Assembly: GCA_043738095.1 (NCBI GenBank)
Contig: JAYSZI010000123.1
Location: forward strand, 1 to 64,000
Direction: 5' to 3'
Source of the DNA: Lysobacter_K sp043738095
GTDB lineage: Bacteria; Pseudomonadota; Gammaproteobacteria; Xanthomonadales; Xanthomonadaceae
Length of the DNA stretch: 64,000 nucleotides
How positions within the stretch are numbered: the stretch's first letter is position 1; each line of letters starts with the position of its first letter. The translations under genes were made by a program, and so were the position numbers. The notes under the pieces were generated by a model. It saw only the letters and a list, made by a program, of their open reading frames with translations, was not told where the DNA came from and did no database searches. This document shows, in pieces, positions 8,399 to 17,010 of this stretch.

Positions 8399-11326
8399 TT
8401 GCGGAGACCGGTAGCAACGACATTCCCTTCTCGCGCAGCTGATATCTTCTCGTCGCCGCACGCGATCAAAAATGATCACGAAAAATTTCCTCGGCGTGGG
8501 CTGCGGTCGCATGTGCACCGTTTCATTGGGCTGAGAGGCAGTTGGAGCAACACCTTGGGTGCATTTTCTACCATTGCGAAGGATTACTTCTTTTCGTTGG
8601 CTTCCCGCCTGCCGCAGCAACTGCTGCCCAAGGCGGTCAAGTTGCGCTTATTGGCGCGATCCGGCGTGCTTGACTATGCGTGGTACCGCCACGCCACCGC
8701 GCAATCGCCGACGACCTTGCTGGAACTCGCAAAAGGAGTATGGATTGACGACCGCGAGCGCGTTGCCAATCCGTTGTTCAGCGCAGACCACTATCGCCAT
8801 GAGTACCGATTCAAAGGCAGCCCAGGTGAGGCGTTGCTGCACTACGTCCTGGTCGGCGAAAAGCGTGGATTCAAGCCGTGCGAATGGTTCGACCCGGCCT
8901 TTTTTCGCCAGCAGCACCCCGAGGTGCCCGAATCCAGGTCCGCCCTAGCCGTTTACAGCGATGACTGGGTTGGCTTTCCCTGTGCCCATCCTTACTTCGA
9001 CGGCCCGTGGTACCTGTCGCGCTATCAGGACGTGGCGGCATCTCGCACCAATCCGCTGGCGCACTTTATCAACTTTGGATCGCGCGAAGGACGAGAGCCC
9101 AATGCGTATTTCGATGCTGCTTGGTATCTTGATCGAAACCAGGACATAGCGAAGTCCGGGATGTCTGCCGCTTTTCACTTTTGCCGTTACGGTGCAATGG
9201 AACTTCGAAATCCGGGCCCGGATTTTGACATGAATCGCTATGCATCGAAGTTCCCAGAGTACGTCCTGACGGGTCTTGATCCTCTTGCCCATTATTTGGT
9301 CCATGGTCGAAGGCTCGGCCACGACATCAGTCGCTTGTACCTATCCATCGACGATTTTTCTCTCGCCAGTGCAAGCGACGTGGTGCTTAAAGGTTGTGTG
9401 GACATAATCGTTCCCGTTTATCGCAACTTGGTTGAAACCAAGCGGTGTATCGAGTCGGTGTTGGCTTCTTGCAACACGGTACGCACCCGGTTTCGGGTGA
9501 TCAACGACTTCTCCCCGGAGCCAGAAGTAACCGCGTACTTGCGCGAGCTCTCTGCGACGGGCGTCATTATGCTGGAAGAAAATGCCAGCAACCTCGGGTT
9601 TGTACGTACGGTCAATAGCGGCATGCGTGCGGCCCTCGCATGTGCGGACTGTTCGGCGGTTCTGCTTCTCAACAGCGACACGGAAGTGGCCAATGACTGG
9701 GTAGACCGTCTTTACCGGCACGTACTTCGCCAGCCGGAAGCGGGCACTGTCGCTGCGTTTTCCAACAACGCGACTATCTGCAGTTATCCCAAACTGGGTG
9801 AGAACGAGATGCCCCCGGGCCACTCTCTCACAGAGCTCGACCGCATCGCAGCCGAGGTGAATGAGGGCGTGGCGATCGAGATACCTACGAGCGTCGGATT
9901 CTGCATGCTTATCTCGAGGACGTGTCTTGAGACAGTGGGTCTGTTCGATGAAGAGGCATTCGGTCGTGGCTATGGAGAAGAGAATGACTTCTCTATGCGG
10001 GCGGTGGCGAAGGGATTCACGAACTTGCTGGCGACTGATGTATTCGTGAAGCATGTCGGTGAAGTCAGTTTCGCTGAGACCAGCAGCGAGGGCAAAAGAA
10101 ACTCAACGCGCATAATTCTTGAGCGCTATCCGGACTACAACCAGCTCATCGCCCGGCACGTTGGACTGGACCCCGCTTTGGTGGCGCGCCTGCGGCTAAC
10201 CTTTGCGTTGTGGAAGAGCGATGGCAAACCGGTCCTTGCCTTGGTCACGCATAGCGTGGGCGGAGGTACCGAACGCCAAGTAAGCGAAATCTGCGAAGCA
10301 CTCGACTCCACTCACCACGTCGTCGTGATCAAGCCTGCCGCCGGTAGCCAGACCAAGCTGTATCTGGAAAATCGTTCCAGCTTCGACGGATTCGATCTGA
10401 GCATCAACATCGCCAATGGACTGCAGTTCGCGCAACTTCTGAACACGATTGGAGTCGGCTCGGTGCAATTGCACCATCTCCTCGGCCACGGACCCAATGT
10501 GCGCAGTGGACTGGCCATCGCGGGAATCAAGTTCGAGTTCCATCTGCACGATTACCACACCCTGTGCCCGCAGATCACCATGACGAATGAGTTTCACGAT
10601 TACTGTGGGGAGCCGGATGCGCACGGATGCAATGCCTGCATAGCCAAAAGGCCCGCGCTTGGAGCGACGGACATCGCCAACTGGCGCCTGTATCACGAGT
10701 GGGCCGTGCTCGGTGCAAGCGAAGTCATCGCGCCGAGTCAGGATACTGCTGCGCGTATGCAGCGGTATCACAATGTGCCATCGCAGGTGCGCTATCACGA
10801 GCCGGCGCCGACAGTGGCGGTTCCTGTCCCCCGTTCACGCCAGGTAACCCGTAGCCATCCACTGCGGATCGTCATGATTGGCGTGCTGGCCGAACACAAG
10901 GGTAAGCACAAGGTGCTCGATGCAATCGCCGCAACCGTTGCAGATGATCTGCCTTTGCATTTCCATCTGATCGGCTATCTCGGCCTGACTGATGGTCAAA
11001 TGACCAATGCAATGGCGGCCCGATTCTCTTCGACAGGTTGGTACAAGGAGCACAACCTGGACAGGCTGATCGAGGAGGCGGAAGCCGACGTGTTTCTGTT
11101 CGCATCGACAGCGCCTGAGACCTATTCGTTCACACTCACATCCGCAATGAAGACGGGTCGCCCCATAGTCGCTCCAGCGCACGGTGCGTATACGGAACGC
11201 TTGGAGACTTACCCGGAGTCGCGTCTGTTTCAAATTGACACTTCGGGCCGCGGTCTAGCCGGCGTGCTTATGGAATATGCGGGCGCGGCTGCTCGAAAGG
11301 AGTCCTCCGCCCATGCTGGTGACTGA
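8399..11326 (+). CDS. Bifunctional GT2+GT4 glycosyltransferase with N-terminal YxxxYPDV-like repeats
   Basis: This 975-residue cytoplasmic protein has three parts. Residues about 110-315 hold degenerate repeats of the type FDxxWYLxRYQDV...NPLAHFxxFGxREGRxP, common at the front of large glycosyltransferases. Residues about 335-590 are a GT-A (GT2) domain opening with VDIIVPVYRN, with LLLNSDTEV as the metal-binding stretch and a late GYGEENDFSMR. Residues about 610-960 are a GT-B (GT4-like) domain with THSVGGGTERQ and IVMIGVLAEHKG. It probably adds two sugars in succession to the O-antigen. The start is a TTG at 8399 with GAAGG 9 nt upstream; a GTG at 8513 is the main alternative and would lose no recognised domain. 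Confidence 0.85.
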   Translation: MRRPVATTFPSRAADIFSSPHAIKNDHEKFPRRGLRSHVHRFIGLRGSWSNTLGAFSTIAKDYFFSLASRLPQQLLPKAVKLRLLARSGVLDYAWYRHATAQSPTTLLELAKGVWIDDRERVANPLFSADHYRHEYRFKGSPGEALLHYVLVGEKRGFKPCEWFDPAFFRQQHPEVPESRSALAVYSDDWVGFPCAHPYFDGPWYLSRYQDVAASRTNPLAHFINFGSREGREPNAYFDAAWYLDRNQDIAKSGMSAAFHFCRYGAMELRNPGPDFDMNRYASKFPEYVLTGLDPLAHYLVHGRRLGHDISRLYLSIDDFSLASASDVVLKGCVDIIVPVYRNLVETKRCIESVLASCNTVRTRFRVINDFSPEPEVTAYLRELSATGVIMLEENASNLGFVRTVNSGMRAALACADCSAVLLLNSDTEVANDWVDRLYRHVLRQPEAGTVAAFSNNATICSYPKLGENEMPPGHSLTELDRIAAEVNEGVAIEIPTSVGFCMLISRTCLETVGLFDEEAFGRGYGEENDFSMRAVAKGFTNLLATDVFVKHVGEVSFAETSSEGKRNSTRIILERYPDYNQLIARHVGLDPALVARLRLTFALWKSDGKPVLALVTHSVGGGTERQVSEICEALDSTHHVVVIKPAAGSQTKLYLENRSSFDGFDLSINIANGLQFAQLLNTIGVGSVQLHHLLGHGPNVRSGLAIAGIKFEFHLHDYHTLCPQITMTNEFHDYCGEPDAHGCNACIAKRPALGATDIANWRLYHEWAVLGASEVIAPSQDTAARMQRYHNVPSQVRYHEPAPTVAVPVPRSRQVTRSHPLRIVMIGVLAEHKGKHKVLDAIAATVADDLPLHFHLIGYLGLTDGQMTNAMAARFSSTGWYKEHNLDRLIEEAEADVFLFASTAPETYSFTLTSAMKTGRPIVAPAHGAYTERLETYPESRLFQIDTSGRGLAGVLMEYAGAAARKESSAHAGD

Positions 11327-12398
11327 CACGATCTCAGCGTCCAACTTCAGTCGTCCGCCGCGAGTGGCGGTGTTACTGGAACACTACGGAAGGACAATAT
11401 CTCCTTGTGCTTCGATCCGACTGCATGGGTATCTGGAATACCTGAGTAGCCGGGGGAGCATCCAATGCAGAAGCTTGCTGTTAGAGGAGCTGGCGGATTA
11501 TCAGCCGGAGGTCATCGTCTGGCACCGGACTTCTGTGCCTACTGCGCGCGACGTCGAGGCTTTGGCCGCGATTGCAAACCTCCTCGGTGCCCGTCTGATA
11601 TATGACATCGACGACAACCTTCTGGAGATGGACGATCACGGTGAAGGCCAAGCGTATCGAGCCATGCGGTCAGCAGTGGTGAGATCGCTGCAGGTGGCCG
11701 ACGACGTGTGGTGCAGTACTGCGGGCTTGGCGGAGCGACTGGCTCCGCACGTCCGCGGCGCGCTATCGGTGCATCCCAATGCGCTTGACCCGAGGATCTG
11801 GGCGCGTCCGCCCCTGCTTGCGGATGAACGGGAAAGCAGAGGGGTTTTCCGGCTGCTGTACATGGGCACCCGGACGCACGACGAGGATTTGGCGTTCCTG
11901 TGCCAGGTGATGGCTTCGCTTGAACTGCTCGAACCCGGGCAATTCCGATTGACACTGGTAGGCGTCTGCCAGAGCCCGCCTGCCAATGCGCCATGGCTCG
12001 ACTTGCATGGGCCGCCCATCGCCATCGGGGCCTCCTACCCAGCCTTCGTGCATTGGCTACAGCAGCAGCATGGGTTCGACCTCGGCGTTGCGCCGCTTAT
12101 TTCAAGCGTCTTCAACGACTGCAAGAGCTCGATCAAAGTGATGGATTACGCAGCAGTCGGGCTTCCAGCTTTGGCCTCCCGAATGCCGGCGTACACGCAA
12201 TCACTGAAAACCGACGTCGATTGTTTCCATGCGGACAACGAAGTCCCCGCGTGGGTGGATGCGCTGCGTACGATCTCTAGTGACAGATCGCGTTTGAAGC
12301 GAGTGGCTGCGGCTGCACGTGCGTCGGTTGCACCGCAAGTGTTTGCGAACGCAGCCCAGCTTCGCCTTGATCGCATCCTCGCATTGACTCCGCAATGA
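11313..12398 (+). CDS. GT4-family glycosyltransferase
   Basis: This 361-residue protein has a GT-B fold pattern: an N-terminal domain with VAVLLEHYGRT and a middle DIDDNLLE stretch, then a C-terminal half starting FRLLYMGTRTHDEDL and ending with SSIKVMDYAAVGLPALAS, where the donor-binding E/D region of GT4 enzymes lies. The ATG at 11313 is preceded by a good AAAGGAG site 9 nt upstream and overlaps the previous gene by 14 nt. A longer in-frame start at 11277 lacks such a site. Its place in the LPS cluster suggests it adds one sugar of the O-unit. Donor and acceptor are unknown. Confidence 0.8.
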   Translation: MLVTDTISASNFSRPPRVAVLLEHYGRTISPCASIRLHGYLEYLSSRGSIQCRSLLLEELADYQPEVIVWHRTSVPTARDVEALAAIANLLGARLIYDIDDNLLEMDDHGEGQAYRAMRSAVVRSLQVADDVWCSTAGLAERLAPHVRGALSVHPNALDPRIWARPPLLADERESRGVFRLLYMGTRTHDEDLAFLCQVMASLELLEPGQFRLTLVGVCQSPPANAPWLDLHGPPIAIGASYPAFVHWLQQQHGFDLGVAPLISSVFNDCKSSIKVMDYAAVGLPALASRMPAYTQSLKTDVDCFHADNEVPAWVDALRTISSDRSRLKRVAAAARASVAPQVFANAAQLRLDRILALTPQ

Positions 12399-12546
12399 CT
12401 GGCAAACGCAATGCCACCGCCAGCGCGGTGGGTAACCGCGGGCCCGACCGGCCATCGGCACGCTCGCTCCAATTTGTGCTCCTTGCTCTAGAAGCCGTAT
12501 CCCGCCCCGCGAAAGCGATCTTGCACTTCAACTCGGCTGAATCGTC

Positions 12547-14004
12547 ATGAATGCAACAGTTCCAACACCCAGGACGCACTGGCTCAGTCGTGAAGGCGGT
12601 CGAACAGCAGCCTTATGGGCCATCAGTGCGGTCCTGCTGGGCCTGTACTTCACTGCCTGGTGGCTGCACCTCAGGCCGGGCGTCTTTAGCTATGACAGCG
12701 GTCATTTCTTGGCGGAAGTCGTGGGCGGCGACATCACAAACCGGAAGCCATTCCTGTTTGCACGGTTCATCGAACTGACATCCATGGGAGGACGCTGGTT
12801 CCAGTTCACGATCTTTGCGCAGGTCGCGATCGTGGTGCTGATCGTGTCAAGGGCCTTTGCAGTGGCCCTGGCAAACCGCATCTCTCCCGTCTGGATTGTG
12901 CTGTGCGCGGTGCTCGTGCTGAATCCGTACGTCGCTAACATGGTTTTTTACCTTCAGAACGATGTGCTTTTCTGCTTTGCGCTCATCGCTATCCTCGTGG
13001 AAACACTGCTAGTCGCTCGCCGCGGGCACATTACCTTCGCGAGCCTGGCCATGGTCGCGTTGGTCAGCCCGATGGCTTTCGCGTTTCGCGAAAACGGCCT
13101 GTTGTTTCTTCCGGTCTGGTGGGTGCTGATGCTGTTGCTGGGACAAAATGGGAAGCGCCTCGTCGCGGTCTCGGCGATATCGACCCTCTTGGCCTACGCG
13201 TCCATCATTGGTGTGGACAAGGAAAGGACCGCCGACCTGATGTATCCCGCGGTGATACACGAGGTGGCACGCCTGGCGCAAAGCGGATACCGCCACCAGG
13301 TCGGAAGTCGGTTAGCTCCGGAGACCCGGGACGCTGTAGGCATCGAAAAGCTGGAATCTGCGACCGATGTCTACTGGCCTCTTTATTGGGACACCGTAGG
13401 CTTCTTCCCCGACGGGCCGAATCTTGCCTATCTGCCGGGTGAGCAGCGCAGTGCCATCGTTCGGAGCTTTCTAAAGCACGATTTACTGCCTAACCTGCCC
13501 TCCGTAGCGGGACATCGCGTGGAGATGCTGTTGGGAGCCTTGCTAGCGCGTGCCGAGTATGTGGATCCTTATTCAGCACCGGAAAACCTGCATGGCCCCC
13601 TAAAGAAATGGAAGACCAGGGTCGGCGCATCGAACCGCGGAGAGGGAATCCTGGGAGAGTTGAACGAGGCGTCGGGCCGAACGCGTGGCTGGACGTGGAA
13701 TGCTGCGCTAGGTGTCGTGGTGCTGGCGGGCATGACCCTGCTGGCCCTCTGGCGCCGCGATCGGGCGACCTTGATCGTCACCACGCTGTTGTGGTTGCAG
13801 TTAGGCGTGTTGTTGGCTGTCGCCCCCTCAGCCGAATATCGCTATGTGTTCATGTTCTACCTTGCACCACTGTTATTGCTGGCGGGCGCTCCAGTACTGA
13901 AGGAAAGGGAAGCCTCCAGGAAGCCGGCAATCCGGCAGGAGGGAGCCCGGACTTCTGCCGGCGATACGCGCTTGACTCCTGCCGATGTGGCGCAAGCGCG
14001 GTGA
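12547..14004 (+). CDS. Polytopic membrane protein, probable GT-C-type glycosyltransferase of a Gtr-like module
   Basis: The 485-residue product has about ten hydrophobic segments, starting with one near residues 22-42, a periplasmic loop with FSYDSGHF, and a large hydrophilic loop around residues 225-370. The arrangement resembles polyprenyl-phosphate-sugar-using GT-C enzymes and the serotype-specific Gtr proteins, though no family name can be assigned with confidence. Two genes that complete a Gtr system follow directly: a GtrB-like GT2 and a GtrA. The inferred role is transfer of a sugar from undecaprenyl phosphate onto the O-antigen in the periplasm. A 148-nt gap with no gene separates it from the upstream glycosyltransferase. 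Confidence 0.65.
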   Translation: MNATVPTPRTHWLSREGGRTAALWAISAVLLGLYFTAWWLHLRPGVFSYDSGHFLAEVVGGDITNRKPFLFARFIELTSMGGRWFQFTIFAQVAIVVLIVSRAFAVALANRISPVWIVLCAVLVLNPYVANMVFYLQNDVLFCFALIAILVETLLVARRGHITFASLAMVALVSPMAFAFRENGLLFLPVWWVLMLLLGQNGKRLVAVSAISTLLAYASIIGVDKERTADLMYPAVIHEVARLAQSGYRHQVGSRLAPETRDAVGIEKLESATDVYWPLYWDTVGFFPDGPNLAYLPGEQRSAIVRSFLKHDLLPNLPSVAGHRVEMLLGALLARAEYVDPYSAPENLHGPLKKWKTRVGASNRGEGILGELNEASGRTRGWTWNAALGVVVLAGMTLLALWRRDRATLIVTTLLWLQLGVLLAVAPSAEYRYVFMFYLAPLLLLAGAPVLKEREASRKPAIRQEGARTSAGDTRLTPADVAQAR

Positions 14005-14006
14005 CG

Positions 14007-14990
14007 ATGCCGATGATGACTCCCAGGGACGCCACCGAAATGCAGAGTAGCCTCACAGTCGTAACCCCGGTTTACGAGGACACAGAAGCATCCAATCAGC
14101 TGTTTTTGGATCTTGCGAAAGAGTTCGGAACCGACATCCAGGTCGTGGTCGTGGATGACGGATCGGTCCGCGAGCCCGTCGATGTCCGGAGCTTGGATCG
14201 CGCCGGCCTTGAAGGAGTCGTGATCCGGCTCAAAAGGAACGTCGGGCACCAATGCGCCATCGCCATCGGGCTCAGCTATGTGGCCGACCAGTTGCCCGAC
14301 GCAAAGCGTATCGTGGTGATGGATTCCGATGGGGAGGACGTACCGTCGACCATTCACGCGCTTCTCGACGCGCTGCGCCACGAACAGGTCGACATCGCTG
14401 TCGCGGAGCGCAGAAGCCGGGTGGAAACAGTGCGCTTCAGAGCTTTCTATGTGATGTACAAGCTTATCTTTGGCTTGCTGACTGGGCGCAGGATCAGTTT
14501 CGGAAACTTCATGGCATTGAAACCTGCTGCTGTCAGGAGATTGACTGCGATGCACGAGACGCGGACGCACGTCGCTGGCGCGGCGCTCGGGTCGAGATTG
14601 AGACTTGCCATTTGCCCTCTCGACAGGGGTGCGCGATACGCCGGCAAGAGCCGGATGAATTTCACTGCCCTTGCTCTCCACGGATTCAAGGCGCTAATGG
14701 TGTTCGCCGAAGACGTATTGGTTCGGGTGGGAATGGCCTGCGTTTTGATTTCAACGATATCGGTGGTGTGCGCACTAGTTGCAATTGGCCTTAAGTTGAT
14801 GGGGTTCGCGACCCCCGGCTGGTTTTCGGTTGCTTTGGGTGTCCTGTTCCTCGTGTTCCTCCAGACGGCGGCGCTCACGCTGATGACGCTCATGCTCAGT
14901 GGCGTCAATAAGGGTGGCGCTGTTCTGGCGACAAGTTACCGCGACTTCGTCGACCAGGTGTTTGGCAGCGCCGGCCAGGCAAGGCCCTGA
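14007..14990 (+). CDS. GtrB/DPM1-like polyprenyl-phosphate glycosyltransferase (GT2)
   Basis: The 327-residue protein begins with a GT2 domain (LTVVTPVYED, VVVVDDGS, then IVVMDSDGED as the DxD region) and ends with two transmembrane helices (about 230-262 and 267-300). This is the build of GtrB, ArnC and bacterial DPM1 relatives. These enzymes load a hexose from UDP-sugar onto undecaprenyl phosphate at the cytoplasmic face. I give the ATG at 14007, 2 nt after the previous stop. The ATG at 14040 is a serious alternative, being preceded by AGGGA and giving MQSSLTVV. Flanking GtrA and polytopic genes support the assignment. Confidence 0.85.
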   Translation: MPMMTPRDATEMQSSLTVVTPVYEDTEASNQLFLDLAKEFGTDIQVVVVDDGSVREPVDVRSLDRAGLEGVVIRLKRNVGHQCAIAIGLSYVADQLPDAKRIVVMDSDGEDVPSTIHALLDALRHEQVDIAVAERRSRVETVRFRAFYVMYKLIFGLLTGRRISFGNFMALKPAAVRRLTAMHETRTHVAGAALGSRLRLAICPLDRGARYAGKSRMNFTALALHGFKALMVFAEDVLVRVGMACVLISTISVVCALVAIGLKLMGFATPGWFSVALGVLFLVFLQTAALTLMTLMLSGVNKGGAVLATSYRDFVDQVFGSAGQARP

Positions 14991-14996
14991 TCTGCC

Positions 14997-15389
14997 GTGC
15001 GATTCATTCGCCACATCCTCAATGGCCTATTCGCCACTGCGGTCCACTTTGCAGTGTTGTCGTTCAATCTGCTGGTCCTGGACATCCAGTATGCGGGGCT
15101 AGCAAACATGATTGCCGCGGTATTTGGCGCCTCCGCATCCTTCGTCGGCAGCCGGTACTTCGTGTTTCGGGCGGCCAAAGACTCCCCCGTCCGCCAGGCA
15201 CTCAGCTTCGCAACGCTCTACGCCGTAATTGCCCTTCTGCACGGGCTCATTCTGTACGTGTGGACTGATGTCAACGGTCTCGATTATCGGTTGGGATTCG
15301 TGCTCGCAACGTGCGTCCAAGTGTTCATCAGCTATTTCGGGAATATGGCATGGGTATTCAGGAGCAACAAAAGCCGGGAGGCTCGATGA
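14997..15389 (+). CDS. gtrA: GtrA-family membrane protein (putative polyprenyl-phosphate-sugar flippase)
   Basis: This is a 130-residue protein with four hydrophobic helices, the standard size and layout of GtrA (PF04138). Typical features are the N-terminal FIRHILNGLFATAVHFAVL, the ASFVGSRYFVFR stretch in the middle and FGNMAWVFR near the end. GtrA proteins are thought to flip undecaprenyl-phosphate-linked sugars made by GtrB. The start is GTG at 14997, 6 nt after the GtrB-like gene. The stop overlaps the next gene (ATGA). Confidence 0.88.
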   Translation: MRFIRHILNGLFATAVHFAVLSFNLLVLDIQYAGLANMIAAVFGASASFVGSRYFVFRAAKDSPVRQALSFATLYAVIALLHGLILYVWTDVNGLDYRLGFVLATCVQVFISYFGNMAWVFRSNKSREAR

Positions 15390-16099
15390 CACAGTTCGAC
15401 TATTCCGGCACGGAGTTGGATGTTTTCCGGCATGCGGTGAACTGGAAACGCTACTGGGCGGATGCCATCGCGGCATACGTCGGGAACGAGGTGCTGGACG
15501 TAGGCGCGGGGATAGGCGCGACGGCCATAAACCTCAAGCAGCACGCGTGCCGCAAGTGGGTCGAGCTCGAGCCCGACGCCCAGCTCGCGGGGCGCATCGA
15601 AGAGCTGCGGCGGACGGGGGAGATACCGGCGCACTTCGAAATCCGGAATGGCTCCACGCTTGATCTCGCACCGGGCGAACTGTTCGACACTGTTTTGTAC
15701 ATTGATGTGCTGGAGCACATTGAGGACGACCGTGGGGAGCTGGAAAGGGTGATGCGTCACGTGACCGCCGGTGGCCACGTCGTAGTCGTCTCTCCAGCCC
15801 ACAACTATTTGTACACTGAATTCGACCGCCAGATCGGACACTTCCGAAGGTACGACAAGGCGGTCCTCCGCGAGATCGCACCCGCGGGCTCCACTGTGAC
15901 AGCGTGCCGTTATCTGGACAGCGTTGGGATGCTCGCCAGTCTTGCAAACAAGCTGGTCTTGCAGTCGGGATCTCCGACGACGGCGCAAATCAAGCTGTGG
16001 GATGGCGTGATGGTGCCGATGTCCCGGATGCTCGACAGGCTGCTCGGCTACGGCCTGGGCAAGAGCATCGTGTGCGTCTACAAAAAGAATCAGGCATAG
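15386..16099 (+). CDS. Class I SAM-dependent methyltransferase
   Basis: This 237-residue methyltransferase has motif I EVLDVGAGIGAT, an acidic motif II region (WVELEPDAQ), FDTVLYIDVLEHIEDD and VTAGGHVVVVSPAHNYLYTEFDRQIGHFRRY. The last stretch is seen in methyltransferases placed next to GT2/GtrA modules. The ATG at 15386 follows a strong GGGAGG site and overlaps the gtrA stop. Linkage suggests that it methylates the lipid-linked sugar or the sugar added by the Gtr-like module, but the target is not known. Confidence 0.82.
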   Translation: MTQFDYSGTELDVFRHAVNWKRYWADAIAAYVGNEVLDVGAGIGATAINLKQHACRKWVELEPDAQLAGRIEELRRTGEIPAHFEIRNGSTLDLAPGELFDTVLYIDVLEHIEDDRGELERVMRHVTAGGHVVVVSPAHNYLYTEFDRQIGHFRRYDKAVLREIAPAGSTVTACRYLDSVGMLASLANKLVLQSGSPTTAQIKLWDGVMVPMSRMLDRLLGYGLGKSIVCVYKKNQA

Positions 16100-16116
16100 C
16101 AAAGGTTGGGAACTTT

Positions 16117-16740
16117 ATGGAGCAGATGGTGCCAAACACGTTGAAGTTAAGAACAGCCTTGCTTGCGGCAGTACTTTTCATGGTGGTATTGGTCGGCTTC
16201 TATTTCGCGACGATTAAGCTTTTCAAGATAGACGTGGTCTTCTATTCCTCGCTGTACGCGGCGGGTGCGGCGACGTTGATCATGGCAACGCTGCTGTTCG
16301 CATGGTCGATATTTGCACCGCTTGCAAAATTCGAGAAGGCCCAACTGGTCGTTATGTTCGCCCTGCTGGGCTACATATTCGCCATATCCGTGCCAACGGT
16401 TCTCGATCGTTCGCTGTCGTTCTACATCCTCGAAAAGTTGCAGCAGCGAGGGGGCGGGATTCGCCTCGACAAATTCGATTATATTTTCACCACCGAATAC
16501 ATGCGCGAGCACCGATTAGTGGAGGTGCGCCTTACCGAGCAGGCCCAATCAGGCACCATCGTAATCAGGGGCAACTGCGTCCTCCTGACAGAACGTGGCG
16601 ACAGACTTGCCACGTTTGGGCGCTTCTTCCGCAAAAACCTGCTTCCGAAGCAGCGGCTGTTGAGCGGCGAGTACACCGATCAGCTGACGGATCCCTTTCG
16701 CCGAAGCGACGCCAGCCCCGACTATCTTTGTCAGGGGTAG
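16117..16740 (+). CDS. Small integral membrane protein of unknown function
   Basis: The 207-residue product has about four hydrophobic segments in its first 110 residues (starting LRTALLAAVLFMVVLVGFYF), then a charged 95-residue soluble tail with alternating strands. I do not recognise the family. The ATG at 16117 is preceded by AAAGG about 11 nt upstream. It is the last plus-strand gene of the LPS cluster and faces the convergent lipoprotein gene, so it is probably co-transcribed with the Gtr-like module. A role in glycolipid handling is a guess from position only. Confidence 0.65.
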   Translation: MEQMVPNTLKLRTALLAAVLFMVVLVGFYFATIKLFKIDVVFYSSLYAAGAATLIMATLLFAWSIFAPLAKFEKAQLVVMFALLGYIFAISVPTVLDRSLSFYILEKLQQRGGGIRLDKFDYIFTTEYMREHRLVEVRLTEQAQSGTIVIRGNCVLLTERGDRLATFGRFFRKNLLPKQRLLSGEYTDQLTDPFRRSDASPDYLCQG

Positions 16741-16903
16741 CGCAACCAATAGTGGGGCCCGCCCGGTCGAGCGGTACGTCAGCGGTGGGCGCAGGGGCGG
16801 ACAAGTGCTACAACTGGGTGCATGAAGGCGCGTTGCGCAGTGCCGCGGACGTTCGTTGTTCACGGCTAGCTCTTGCCCAGGAGGCGCCCGCCCCAATGCA
16901 GCA

Positions 16904-16925
16904 TTCCGGCACAAAGGTGCCGGAA
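16904..16925. terminator. Perfect 9-bp hairpin between convergent genes
   Basis: Arms TTCCGGCAC (16904-16912) and GTGCCGGAA (16917-16925) enclose a 4-nt loop. The site lies in the 270-nt gap between the convergent membrane-protein and lipoprotein genes. No T-run follows on either strand, so it may be a bidirectional but non-canonical terminator. The rest of the gap shows no gene. Confidence 0.45.
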
Positions 16926-17010
16926 CACTGTGACCAGGGGCCCATCAATCCCGGACGAAGACGCGGAGGCAAACCCTCCGGTGCGCACCCGTCGAGATCC
17001 CTTGTCGTCT

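Noticed and set aside
12547..15389. Prophage-borne gtr serotype-conversion operon
   Set aside because: No integrase, attachment-site repeats or phage genes are seen nearby; the module is embedded among LPS genes on the same strand.
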